DNA of 64,000 nt from Meghimatium bilineatum (taxonomy: Eukaryota > Mollusca > Gastropoda > Stylommatophora > Philomycidae): NCBI GenBank assembly GCA_034231615.1, contig CM067315.1, positions 17,525,513-17,589,512 of the forward strand. Direction: 5' to 3'. How positions within the stretch are numbered: the stretch's first letter is position 1; every line of letters starts with the position of its first letter. Position numbers and translations under genes: made by a program. Positions 25,625 to 39,109 of this stretch are shown here, in pieces. A model generated the notes under the pieces. The model saw only the letters and a program-made list of their open reading frames with translations. It was not told the origin of the DNA and made no database searches.

Positions 25625-27553
25625 TCAAATTAGTGTGTAAATTGCCAGGATATACAGAGTTCTGTTGTAGAATGCTGCAGTACACTCAATTTGTGAGTAA
25701 TATGCCAGAATACAACGAGTTCTAACATAGTAAGCTACTATACACCAAATTCGTGTGCAGAATACAATTTCTGGTGTAGTAAGCTGCAATACAACGAAAT
25801 CACGTGTAATAGACCAGAATACACTCAATTCTAGTGTAGAAAGCTTCAGTACAATGGGTTTGTGAGTAATATGCTAGAATAACAGAGTTTTGGCGTACTA
25901 AACTGCAATAGACCCAATTCGTGCGTAATACGACAATTCTGAAGTAGTAAGCTACAATAGACCAAATTCGTGTGTCCAGAATACAATTTCTGGTGTAGTA
26001 AGCTGCAATACAACGAAATCACGTGTAATAGACCAGAATACACTCAATTCTAGTGTAGAAAGCTTCAGTACAATGGGTTTGTGGGTAATATGCTAGAATA
26101 ACAGAGTTTTGGCGTACTAAACTGCAATAGACCCAATTCGTGCGTTATACGACAATTCTGAAGTAGTAAGCTACAATACACCAAATTCGTGTGTCCAGAA
26201 TACAATTTCTGTTCTAGTAAGCTGCAGTACACTCAATTTGTTAGTTATATGCCAGAATACAACGAGATCTGACATACTACACAACAAGAGACCTAATTTG
26301 TGTGTAGTACGCCAGTTTTCTGACGTCAAGCTGCAATACATCAAATTAGTGTGTAAATTGCCAGGATATACAGAGTTCTGTTTTAGAAAGCTGCAGTACA
26401 CTCAATTTGTGAGTAATATGCCAGATTACAACGAGTTCTAACGGTAAGCTACAATACACCAAATTCGTGTGCAAAATACAATTTCTGGCGCAGTAAGCTG
26501 CAATACAACGAAATCACGTGTAATAGACGAGAATACACTCAATTCTAGTGTAGAAAGCTTCAGTACAATGGGTTTGTGAGTAATATGCTAGAATAACAGA
26601 GTTTTGGCGTACTAAACTGCAATAAACCCAATTCGTGCGTAATACGACAATTCTGAAGTAGTAAGCTACAATAGACCAAATTCGTGTGTCCAGAATACAA
26701 TTTCTGTTCTAGTAAGCTGCAGTACACTCAATTTACTAGTTATATGCCAGAATACAACGAGATCTGACATACTAAACAGCAAGAGACCTAATTTGTGTGT
26801 AGTACGCCAGTTTTCTGACGTCTCTAGCTGCAATACATCAAATTAGTGTGTAAATTGCCAGGATATACAGAGTTCTGTTGTAGAAAGCTGCAGTACACTC
26901 AATTTGTGAGTAATATGCCAGAATACAACGAGTTCTAACGTAGTAAGCTACAATACACCAAATTCGTGTGCAGAATACAATTTCTGGTGTAGTAAGCTGC
27001 AATACAACGAAATCACGTGTAATAGACCAGAATACACTCAATTCTAGTGTAGAAAGCTTCAGTACAATGGGTTTGTGAGTAATATGCTACAATAACAGAG
27101 TTTTAGCGTACTAAACTGCAATAGACCCAATTCGTGCGTAATACGACAATTCTGAAGTAGTAAGCTACAATAGACCAAATTCGTGTGCAGAATACAATTT
27201 CTGGTGTAGTAAGCTGCAATACAACGAAATCACGTGTAATAGACCAGAATACACTCAATTCTAGTGTAGAAAGCTTCAGTACAATGGGTTTGTGAGTAAT
27301 ATGCTAGAATAACAGAGTTTTGGCGTACTAAACTGCAATAGACCCAATTCGTGCGTTATACGACAATTCTGAAGTAGTAAGCTACAATAGACCAAATTCG
27401 TGTGTCCAGAATACAATTTCTGTTCTAGTAAGCTGCAGTACACTCAATCTGTTAGTTATATGCCAGAATACAACGAGATCTGACATACTAAACAGCAAGA
27501 GACCTAATTTGTGTGTAGTACGCCAGTTTTCTGACGTCTTAAGCTGCAATACA
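25625..27553. repeat. 1,929-bp cassette P-497-Q, copy 3
   Basis: P 25625-26340, 497-bp unit 26341-26837, Q 26838-27553. Q has TTTTAGCGTAC near 27102. It is followed by a monomer with the GACCGGAATAC variant near 27742. Confidence 0.88.
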
Positions 27554-30162
27554 TCAAATTAGTGTGTAAATTGCCAGGATATACAGAGTTCTGTTGTAGA
27601 AAGCTGCAGTACACTCAATTTGTGAGTAATATGCCAGAATACAACGAGTTCTAACGTAGTAAGCTACAATACACCAAATTCGTGTGCAGAATACAATTTC
27701 TGGTGTAGTAAGCTGCAATACAACGAAATCACGTGTAATAGACCGGAATACACTCAATTCTTGTGTAGAAAGCTTCAGTACAATGGGTTTGTGAGTAATA
27801 TGCTAGAATAACAGAGTTTTGGCGTAGTAAACTGCAATAGACCCAATTCGTGCGCAATACGACAATTCTGAAGTAGTAAGCTACAATAGACCAAATTCGT
27901 GTGTCCAGAATACAATTTCTGTTCTAGTAAGCTGCAGTACACTCAATTTGTTAGTTATATGCCAGAATACAACGAGATCTGACATACTAAACAGCAAGAG
28001 ACCTAATTTGTGTGTAGTACGCCAGTTTTCTGACGTCTTAAGCTGCAATACATCAAATTAGTGTGTAAATTGCCAGGATATACAGAGTTCTGTTGTAGAA
28101 TGCTGCAGTACACTCAATTTTTGAGTAATATGCCAGAATACAACGAGTTCTAACGTAGTAAGCTACAATACACCAAATTCGTGTGCAGAATACAATTTCT
28201 GGTGTAGTAAGCTGCAATACAACGAAATCACGTGTAATAGACCAGAATACACTCAATTCTAGTGTAGAAAGCTTCAGTACAATGGGTTTGTGAGTAATAT
28301 GCTAGAATCACAGAGTTTTGGCGTAGTAAACTGCAATAGACCCAATTCGTGCGTAATACGACAATTCTGAAGTAGTAAGCTACAATAGACCAAATTCGTG
28401 TGTCCAGAATACAATTTCTGTTCTAGTAAGCTGCAGTACACTCAATTTGTTAGTTATATGCCAGAATACAACGAGATCTAACATACTAAACAGCAAGAGA
28501 CCTAATTTGTGTGTAGTACGCCAGTTTTCTGACGTTTCTAGCTGCAATACATCAAATTAGTGTGTAAATTGCCAGGATATACAGAGTTCTGTTGTAGAAT
28601 GCTGCAGTACACTCAATTTGTGAGTAATATGCCAGAATACAACGAGTTCTAACGTAGTAAGCTACAATACACCAAATTCGTGTGCAGAATACAATTTCTG
28701 GTGTAGTAAGCTGCAATACAACGAAATCACGTGTAATAGACCAGAATACACTCAATTCTAGTGTAGAAAGCTTCAGTACAATGGGTTTGTGAGTAATATG
28801 CTAGAATAACAGAGTTTTGGCGTACTAAACTGCAATAGACCCAATTCGTGCGTAATACGACAATTCTGAAGTAGTAAGCTACAATAGACCAAATTCGTGT
28901 GTCCAGAATACAATTTCTGGTGTAGTAAGCTGCAGTACACTCAATTTGTTAGTTATATGCCAGAATACAACGAGATCTGACATACTAAACAGCAAGAGAC
29001 CTAATTTGTGTGTAGTACGCCAGTTTTCTGACGTCTCTAGCTGCAATACATCAAATTAGTGTGTAAATTGCCAGGATATACAGAGTTCTGTTGTAGAATG
29101 CTGCAGTACACTCAATTTGTGAGTAATATGCCAGAATACAACGAGTTCTAACGTAGTAAGCTACAATACACCAAATTCGTGTGCAGAATACAATTTCTGG
29201 TGTAGTAAGCTGCAATACAACGAAATCACGTGTAATAGACCAGAATACACTCAATTCTAGTGTAGAAAGCTTCAGTACAATGGGTTTGTGAGTAATATGC
29301 TAGAATCACAGAGTTTTGGCGTAGTAAACTGCAATAGACCCAATTCGTGCGTAATACGACAATTCTGAAGTAGTAAGCTACAATAGACCAAATTCGTGTG
29401 TCCAGAATACAATTTCTGTTCTAGTAAGCTGCAGTACACTCAATTTGTTAGTTATATGCCAGAATACAACGAGATCTAACATACTAAACAGCAAGAGACC
29501 TAATTTGTGTGTAGTACGCCAGTTTTCTGACGTTTCTAGCTGCAATACATCAAATTAGTGTGTAAATTGCCAGGATATACAGAGTTCTGTTGTAGAATGC
29601 TGCAGTACACTCAATTTGTGAGTAATATGCCAGAATACAACGAGTTCTAACATAGTAAGCTACTATACACCAAATTCGTGTGCAGAATACAATTTCTGGT
29701 GTAGTAAGCTGCAATACAACGAAATCACGTGTAATAGACCAGAATACACTCAATTCTAGTGTAGAAAGCTTCAGTACAATGGGTTTGTGAGTAATATGCT
29801 AGAATAACAGAGTTTTGGCGTACTAAACTGCAATAGACCCAATTCGTGCGTAATACGACAATTCTGAAGTAGTAAGCTACAATAGACCAAATTCGTGTGT
29901 CCAGAATACAATTTCTGGTGTAGTAAGCTGCAATACAACGAAATCACGTGTAATAGACCAGAATACACTCAATTCTAGTGTAGAAAGCTTCAGTACAATG
30001 GGTTTGTGGGTAATATGCTAGAATAACAGAGTTTTGGCGTACTAAACTGCAATAGACCCAATTCGTGCGTTATACGACAATTCTGAAGTAGTAAGCTACA
30101 ATACACCAAATTCGTGTGTCCAGAATACAATTTCTGTTCTAGTAAGCTGCAGTACACTCAAT
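26238..30162. repeat. 3,925-bp super-unit
   Basis: Six satellite units lie between equivalent P landmarks: 497 + 716 + four of 499 + 716 bp = 3,925 bp. The same layout occurs at 37794-41718 (its 11,556-bp partner) and at 41719-45643. Confidence 0.85.
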
Positions 30163-31478
30163 TTGTTAGTTATATGCCAGAATACAACGAGATCTGACAT
30201 ACTACACAACAAGAGACCTAATTTGTGTGTAGTACGCCAGTTTTCTGACGTCAAGCTGCAATACATCAAATTAGTGTGTAAATTGCCAGGATATACAGAG
30301 TTCTGTTTTAGAAAGCTGCAGTACACTAAATTTGTGAGTAATATGCCAGATTACAACGAGTTCTAACGGTAAGCTACAATACACCAAATTCGTGTGCAAA
30401 ATACAATTTCTGGCGCAGTAAGCTGCAATACAACGAAATCACGTGTAATAGACGAGAATACACTCAATTCTAGTGTAGAAAGCTTCAGTACAATGGGTTT
30501 GTGAGTAATATGCTAGAATAACAGAGTTTTGGCGTACTAAACTGCAATAAACCCAATTCGTGCGTAATACGACAATTCTGAAGTAGTAAGCTACAATAGA
30601 CCAAATTCGTGTGTCCAGAATACAATTTCTGTTCTAGTAAGCTGCAGTACACTCAATTTACTAGTTATATGCCAGAATACAACGAGATCTGACATACTAA
30701 ACAGCAAGAGACCTAATTTGTGTGTAGTACGCCAGTTTTCTGACGTCTCTAGCTGCAATACATCAAATTAGTGTGTAAATTGCCAGGATATACAGAGTTC
30801 TGTTGTAGAAAGCTGCAGTACACTCAATTTGTGAGTAATATGCATGAATACAACGAGTTCTAACGTAGTAAGCTACAATACACCAAATTCGTGTGCAGAA
30901 TACAATTTCTGGTGTAGTAAGCTGCAATACAACGAAATCACGTGTAATAGACCAGAATACACTCAATTCTAGTGTAGAAAGCTTCAGTACAATGGGTTTG
31001 TGAGTAATATGCTACAATAACAGAGTTTTAGCGTACTAAACTGCAATAGACCCAATTCGTGCGTAATACGACAATTCTGAAGTAGTAAGCTACAATAGAC
31101 CAAATTCGTGTGCAGAATACAATTTCTGGTGTAGTAAGCTGCAATACAACGAAATCACGTGTAATAGACCAGAATACACTCAATTCTAGTGTAGAAAGCT
31201 TCAGTACAATGGGTTTGTGAGTAATATGCTAGAATAACAGAGTTTTGGCGTACTAAACTGCAATAGACCCAATTCGTGCGTTATACGACAATTCTGAAGT
31301 AGTAAGCTACAATAGACCAAATTCGTGTGTCCAGAATACAATTTCTGTTCTAGTAAGCTGCAGTACACTCAATCTGTTAGTTATATGCCAGAATACAACG
31401 AGATCTGACATACTAAACAGCAAGAGACCTAATTTGTGTGTAGTACGCCAGTTTTCTGACGTCTTAAGCTGCAATACA
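29550..31478. repeat. 1,929-bp cassette P-497-Q, copy 4
   Basis: P 29550-30265, 497-bp unit 30266-30762, Q 30763-31478. Private markers are ACACTAAATTTG near 30325 and GCATGAATAC near 30842; both recur at 41881 and 42398, and also in the cassette at 45031. Confidence 0.88.
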
Positions 31479-34472
31479 TCAAATTAGTGTGTAAATTGCC
31501 AGGATATACAGAGTTCTGTTGTAGAAAGCTGCAGTACACTCAATTTTTGAGTAATATGCCAGAATACAACGAGTTCTAACGTAGTAAGCTACAATACACC
31601 AAATTCGTGTGCAGAATACAATTTCTGGTGTAGTAAGCTGCAATACAACGAAATCACGTGTAATAGACCGGAATACACTCAATTCTTGTGTAGAAAGCTT
31701 CAGTACAATGGGTTTGTGAGTAATATGCTAGAATAACAGAGTTTTGGCGTAGTAAACTGCAATAGACCCAATTCGTGCGCAATACGACAATTCTGAAGTA
31801 GTAAGCTACAATAGACCAAATTCGTGTGTCCAGAATACAATTTCTGTTCTAGTAAGCTGCAGTACACTCAATTTGTTAGTTATATGCCAGAATACAACGA
31901 GATCTGACATACTAAACAGCAAGAGACCTAATTTGTGTGTAGTACGCCAGTTTTCTGACGTCTCTAGCTGCAATACATCAAATTAGTGTGTAAATTGCCA
32001 GGATATACAGAGTTCTGTTGTAGAAAGCTACAGTACACTCAATTTGTGAGTAATATGCCAGAATACAACGAGTTCTAACGTAGTAAGCTACTATACACCA
32101 AATTCGTGTGCAGAATACAATTTCTGGTGTAGTAAGCTGCAATACAACGAAATCACGTGTAATAGACCAGAATACACTCAATTCTAGTGTAGAAAGCTTC
32201 AGTACAATGGGTTTGTGAGTAATATGCTAGAATAACAGAGTTTTGGCGTAGTAAACTGCAATAGACCCAATTCGTGCGTAATACGACAATTCTGAAGTAG
32301 TAAGCTACAATAGACCAAATTCGTGTGTCCAGAATACAATTTCTGGTGTAGTAAGCTGCAGTACACTCAATTTACTAGTTATATGCCAGAATACAACGAG
32401 ATCTGACATACTAAACAGCAAGAGACCTAATTTGTGTGTAGTACGCCAGTTTTCTGACGTCTCTAGCTGCAATACATCAAATTAGTGTGTAAATTGCCAG
32501 GATATACAGAGTTCTGTTGTAGAAAGCTGCAGTACACTCAATTTGTGAGTAATATGCCAGAATACAACGAGTTCTAACGTAGTAAGCTACAATACACCAA
32601 ATTCGTGTGCAGAATACAATTTCTGGTGTAGTAAGCTGCAATACAACGAAATCACGTGTAATAGACCAGAATACACTCAATTCTAGTGTAGAAAGCTTCA
32701 GTACAATGGGTTTGTGAGTAATATGCTAGAATAACAGAGTTTTGGCGTACTAAACTGCAATAGACCCAATTCGTGCGTTATACGACAATTCTGAAGTAGT
32801 AAGCTACAATAGACCAAATTCGTGTGTCCAGAATACAATTTCTGTTCTAGTAAGCTGCAGTACACTCAATCTGTTAGTTATATGCCAGAATACAACGAGA
32901 TCTGACATACTAAACAGCAAGAGACCTAATTTGTGTGTAGTACGCCAGTTTTCTGACGTCTTAAGCTGCAATACATCAAATTAGTGTGTAAATTGCCAGG
33001 ATATACAGAGTTCTGTTGTAGAAAGCTGCAGTACACTCAATTTGTGAGTAATATGCCAGAATACAACGAGTTCTAACGTAGTAAGCTACAATACACCAAA
33101 TTCGTGTGCAGAATACAATTTCTGGTGTAGTAAGCTGCAATACAACGAAATCACGTGTAATAGACCAGAATACACTCAATTCTTGTGTAGAAAGCTTCAG
33201 TACAATGGGTTTGTGAGTAATATGCTAGAATAACAGAGTTTTGGCGTAGTAAACTGCAATAGACCCAATTCGTGCGCAATACGACAATTCTGAAGTAGTA
33301 AGCTACAATAGACCAAATTCGTGTGTCCAGAATACAATTTCTGTTCTAGTAAGCTGCAGTACACTCAATTTGTTAGTTATATGCCAGAATACAACGAGAT
33401 CTGACATACTAAACAGCAAGAGACCTAATTTGTGTGTAGTACGCCAGTTTTCTGACGTCTTAAGCTGCAATACATCAAATTAGTGTGTAAATTGCCAGGA
33501 TATACAGAGTTCTGTTGTAGAATGCTGCAGTACACTCAATTTTTGAGTAATATGCCAGAATACAACGAGTTCTAACGTAGTAAGCTACAATACACCAAAT
33601 TCGTGTGCAGAATACAATTTCTGGTGTAGTAAGCTGCAATACAACGAAATCACGTGTAATAGACCAGAATACACTCAATTCTAGTGTAGAAAGCTTCAGT
33701 ACAATGGGTTTGTGAGTAATATGCTAGAATAACAGAGTTTTGGCGTACTAAACTGCAATAGACCCAATTCGTGCGTAATACGACAATTCTGAAGTAGTAA
33801 GCTACAATAGACCAAATTCGTGTGTCCAGAATACAATTTCTGGTGTAGTAAGCTGCAGTACACTCAATTTGTTAGTTATATGCCAGAATACAACGAGATC
33901 TGACATACTAAACAGCAAGAGACCTAATTTGTGTGTAGTACGCCAGTTTTCTGACGTCTCTAGCTGCAATACATCAAATTAGTGTGTAAATTGCCAGTAT
34001 ATACAGAGTTCTGTTGTAGAAAGCTGCAGTACACTCAATTTGTGAGTAATATGCCAGAATACAACGAGTTCTAACGTAGTAAGCTACAATACACCAAATT
34101 CGTGTGCAGAATACAATTTCTGGTGTAGTAAGCTGCAATACAACGAAATCACGTGTAATAGACCAGAATACACTCAATTCTTGTGTAGAAAGCTTCAGTA
34201 CAATGGGTTTGTGAGTAATATGCTAGAATAACAGAGTTTTGGCGTAGTAAACTGCAATAGACCCAATTCGTGCGCAATACGACAATTCTGAAGTAGTAAG
34301 CTACAATAGACCAAATTCGTGTGTCCAGAATACAATTTCTGTTCTAGTAAGCTGCAGTACACTCAATTTGTTAGTTATATGCCAGAATACAACGAGATCT
34401 GACATACTAAACAGCAAGAGACCTAATTTGTGTGTAGTACGCCAGTTTTCTGACGTCTTAAGCTGCAATACA

Positions 34473-36182
34473 TCAAATTAGTGTGTAAATTGCCAGGATA
34501 TACAGAGTTCTGTTGTAGAATGCTGCAGTACACTCAATTTGTGAGTAATATGCCAGAATACAACGAGTTCTAACGTAGTAAGCTACAATAGACCAAATTC
34601 GTGTGTCCAGAATACAATTTCTGGTGTAGTAAGCTGCAATACAACGAAATCACGTGTAATAGACCAGAATACACTCAATTCTAGTGTAGAAAGCTTCAGT
34701 ACAATGGGTTTGTGGGTAATATGCTAGAATAACAGAGTTTTGGCGTACTAAACTGCAATAGACCCAATTCGTGCGTTATACGACAATTCTGAAGTAGTAA
34801 GCTACAATACACCAAATTCGTGTGTCCAGAATACAATTTCTGTTCTAGTAAGCTGCAGTACACTCAATTTGTTAGTTATATGCCAGAATACAACGAGATC
34901 TGACATACTACACAACAAGAGACCTAATTTGTGTGTAGTACGCCAGTTTTCTGACGTCAAGCTGCAATACATCAAATTAGTGTGTAAATTGCCAGGATAT
35001 ACAGAGTTCTGTTTTAGAAAGCTGCAGTACACTCAATTTGTGAGTAATATGCCAGATTACAACGAGTTCTAACGGTAAGCTACAATACACCAAATTCGTG
35101 TGCAAAATACAATTTTGGGCGCAGTAAGCTGCAATACAACGAAATCACGTGTAATAGACGAGAATACACTCAATTCTAGTGTAGAAAGCTTCAGTACAAT
35201 GGGTTTGTGAGTAATATGCTAGAATAACAGAGTTTTGGCGTACTAAACTGCAATAAACCCAATTCGTGCGTAATACGACAATTCTGAAGTAGTAAGCTAC
35301 AATAGACCAAATTCGTGTGTCCAGAATACAATTTCTGTTCTAGTAAGCTGCAGTACACTCAATTTACTAGTTATATGCCAGAATACAACGAGATCTGACA
35401 TACTAAACAGCAAGAGACCTAATTTGTGTGTAGTACGCCAGTTTTCTGACGTCTCTAGCTGCAATACATCAAATTAGTGTGTAAATTGCCAGGATATACA
35501 GAGTTCTGTTGTAGAAAGCTGCAGTACACTCAATTTGTGAGTAATATGCCAGAATACAACGAGTTCTAACGTAGTAAGCTACAATACACCAAATTCGTGT
35601 GCAGAATACAATTTCTGGTGTAGTAAGCTGCAATACAACGAAATCACGTGTAATAGACCAGAATACACTCAATTCTAGTGTAGAAAGCTTCAGTACAATG
35701 GGTTTGTGAGTAATATGCTACAATAACAGAGTTTTAGCGTACTAAACTGCAATAGACCCAATTCGTGCGTAATACGACAATTCTGAAGTAGTAAGCTACA
35801 ATAGACCAAATTCGTGTGCAGAATACAATTTCTGGTGTAGTAAGCTGCAATACAACGAAATCACGTGTAATAGACCAGAATACACTCAATTCTAGTGTAG
35901 AAAGCTTCAGTACAATGGGTTTGTGAGTAATATGCTAGAATAACAGAGTTTTGGCGTACTAAACTGCAATAGACCCAATTCGTGCGTTATACGACAATTC
36001 TGAAGTAGTAAGCTACAATAGACCAAATTCGTGTGTCCAGAATACAATTTCTGTTCTAGTAAGCTGCAGTACACTCAATCTGTTAGTTATATGCCAGAAT
36101 ACAACGAGATCTGACATACTAAACAGCAAGAGCTAATTTGTGTGTAGTACGCCAGTTTTCTGACGTCTTAAGCTGCAATACA
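34473..36182. repeat. Abridged cassette (499-497-Q), duplicate of 22917-24626
   Basis: Units 34473-34971, 34972-35468 and 35469-36182. It carries both the TTTTGGGCGCAG and CAAGAGCTAA markers of its counterpart exactly 11,556 bp upstream. Confidence 0.88.
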
Positions 36183-37180
36183 TCAAATTAGTGTGTAAAT
36201 TGCCAGGATATACAGAGTTCTGTTGTAGAAAGCTGCAGTACACTCAATTTGTGAGTAATATGCCAGAATACAACGAGTTCTAACGTAGTAAGCTACAATA
36301 CACCAAATTCGTGTGCAGAATACAATTTCTGGTGTAGTAAGCTGCAATACAACGAAATCACGTGTAATAGACCAGAATACACTCAATTCTTGTGTAGAAA
36401 GCTTCAGTACAATGGGTTTGTGAGTAATATGCTAGAATAACAGAGTTTTGGCGTAGTAAACTGCAATAGACCCAATTCGTGCGCAATACGACAATTCTGA
36501 AGTAGTAAGCTACAATAGACCAAATTCGTGTGTCCAGAATACAATTTCTGTTCTAGTAAGCTGCAGTACACTCAATTTGTTAGTTATATGCCAGAATACA
36601 ACGAGATCTGACATACTAAACAGCAAGAGACCTAATTTGTGTGTAGTACGCCAGTTTTCTGACGTCTTAAGCTGCAATACATCAAATTAGTGTGTAAATT
36701 GCCAGGATATACAGAGTTCTGTTGTAGAATGCTGCAGTACACTCAATTTGTGAGTAATATGCCAGAATACAACGAGTTCTAACGTAGTAAGCTACAATAC
36801 ACCAAATTCGTGTGCAGAATACAATTTCTGGTGTAGTAAGCTGCAATACAACGAAATCACGTGTAATAGACCAGAATACACTCAATTCTAGTGTAGAAAG
36901 CTTCAGTACAATGGGTTTGTGAGTAATATGCTAGAATCACAGAGTTTTGGCGTAGTAAACTGCAATAGACCCAATTCGTGCGTAATACGACAATTCTGAA
37001 GTAGTAAGCTACAATAGACCAAATTCGTGTGTCCAGAATACAATTTCTGTTCTAGTAAGCTGCAGTACACTCAATTTGTTAGTTATATGCCAGAATACAA
37101 CGAGATCTAACATACTAAACAGCAAGAGACCTAATTTGTGTGTAGTACGCCAGTTTTCTGACGTTTCTAGCTGCAATACA

Positions 37181-39109
37181 TCAAATTAGTGTGTAAATTG
37201 CCAGGATATACAGAGTTCTGTTGTAGAATGCTGCAGTACACTCAATTTGTGAGTAATATGCCAGAATACAACGAGTTCTAACATAGTAAGCTACTATACA
37301 CCAAATTCGTGTGCAGAATACAATTTCTGGTGTAGTAAGCTGCAATACAACGAAATCACGTGTAATAGACCAGAATACACTCAATTCTAGTGTAGAAAGC
37401 TTCAGTACAATGGGTTTGTGAGTAATATGCTAGAATAACAGAGTTTTGGCGTACTAAACTGCAATAGACCCAATTCGTGCGTAATACGACAATTCTGAAG
37501 TAGTAAGCTACAATAGACCAAATTCGTGTGTCCAGAATACAATTTCTGGTGTAGTAAGCTGCAATACAACGAAATCACGTGTAATAGACCAGAATACACT
37601 CAATTCTAGTGTAGAAAGCTTCAGTACAATGGGTTTGTGGGTAATATGCTAGAATAACAGAGTTTTGGCGTACTAAACTGCAATAGACCCAATTCGTGCG
37701 TTATACGACAATTCTGAAGTAGTAAGCTACAATACACCAAATTCGTGTGTCCAGAATACAATTTCTGTTCTAGTAAGCTGCAGTACACTCAATTTGTTAG
37801 TTATATGCCAGAATACAACGAGATCTGACATACTACACAACAAGAGACCTAATTTGTGTGTAGTACGCCAGTTTTCTGACGTCAAGCTGCAATACATCAA
37901 ATTAGTGTGTAAATTGCCAGGATATACAGAGTTCTGTTTTAGAAAGCTGCAGTACACTCAATTTGTGAGTAATATGCCAGATTACAACGAGTTCTAACGG
38001 TAAGCTACAATACACCAAATTCGTGTGCAAAATACAATTTCTGGCGCAGTAAGCTGCAATACAACGAAATCACGTGTAATAGACGAGAATACACTCAATT
38101 CTAGTGTAGAAAGCTTCAGTACAATGGGTTTGTGAGTAATATGCTAGAATAACAGAGTTTTGGCGTACTAAACTGCAATAAACCCAATTCGTGCGTAATA
38201 CGACAATTCTGAAGTAGTAAGCTACAATAGACCAAATTCGTGTGTCCAGAATACAATTTCTGTTCTAGTAAGCTGCAGTACACTCAATTTACTAGTTATA
38301 TGCCAGAATACAACGAGATCTGACATACTAAACAGCAAGAGACCTAATTTGTGTGTAGTACGCCAGTTTTCTGACGTCTCTAGCTGCAATACATCAAATT
38401 AGTGTGTAAATTGCCAGGATATACAGAGTTCTGTTGTAGAAAGCTGCAGTACACTCAATTTGTGAGTAATATGCCAGAATACAACGAGTTCTAACGTAGT
38501 AAGCTACAATACACCAAATTCGTGTGCAGAATACAATTTCTGGTGTAGTAAGCTGCAATACAACGAAATCACGTGTAATAGACCAGAATACACTCAATTC
38601 TAGTGTAGAAAGCTTCAGTACAATGGGTTTGTGAGTAATATGCTACAATAACAGAGTTTTAGCGTACTAAACTGCAATAGACCCAATTCGTGCGTAATAC
38701 GACAATTCTGAAGTAGTAAGCTACAATAGACCAAATTCGTGTGCAGAATACAATTTCTGGTGTAGTAAGCTGCAATACAACGAAATCACGTGTAATAGAC
38801 CAGAATACACTCAATTCTAGTGTAGAAAGCTTCAGTACAATGGGTTTGTGAGTAATATGCTAGAATAACAGAGTTTTGGCGTACTAAACTGCAATAGACC
38901 CAATTCGTGCGTTATACGACAATTCTGAAGTAGTAAGCTACAATAGACCAAATTCGTGTGTCCAGAATACAATTTCTGTTCTAGTAAGCTGCAGTACACT
39001 CAATCTGTTAGTTATATGCCAGAATACAACGAGATCTGACATACTAAACAGCAAGAGACCTAATTTGTGTGTAGTACGCCAGTTTTCTGACGTCTTAAGC
39101 TGCAATACA
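37181..39109. repeat. 1,929-bp cassette P-497-Q, copy 5
   Basis: P 37181-37896, 497-bp unit 37897-38393, Q 38394-39109. Counterpart of 25625-27553 at an 11,556-bp offset; the following monomer again has GACCGGAATAC (near 39298). Confidence 0.88.

Larger units (their letters stand above)
20300..31855. repeat. Tandem segmental duplication of 11,556 bp, copy 1
   Basis: Every landmark recurs 11,556 bp downstream: 20422/31978, 22418/33974, 23313/34869, 24627/36183, 26238/37794, 30163/41719, 31479/43035. Rare variants travel with it: the 2-bp loss giving CAAGAGCTAA at 24571 and 36127, the TTTTGGGCGCAG variant, GTATATACAG in H, ACACTAAATTTG at 30325 and 41881, and GCATGAATAC at 30842 and 42398. The left edge lies between about 20293 (TGGTGTAG here, TGTTCTAG at 31847) and the next shared marker near 20405. 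Confidence 0.92.
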
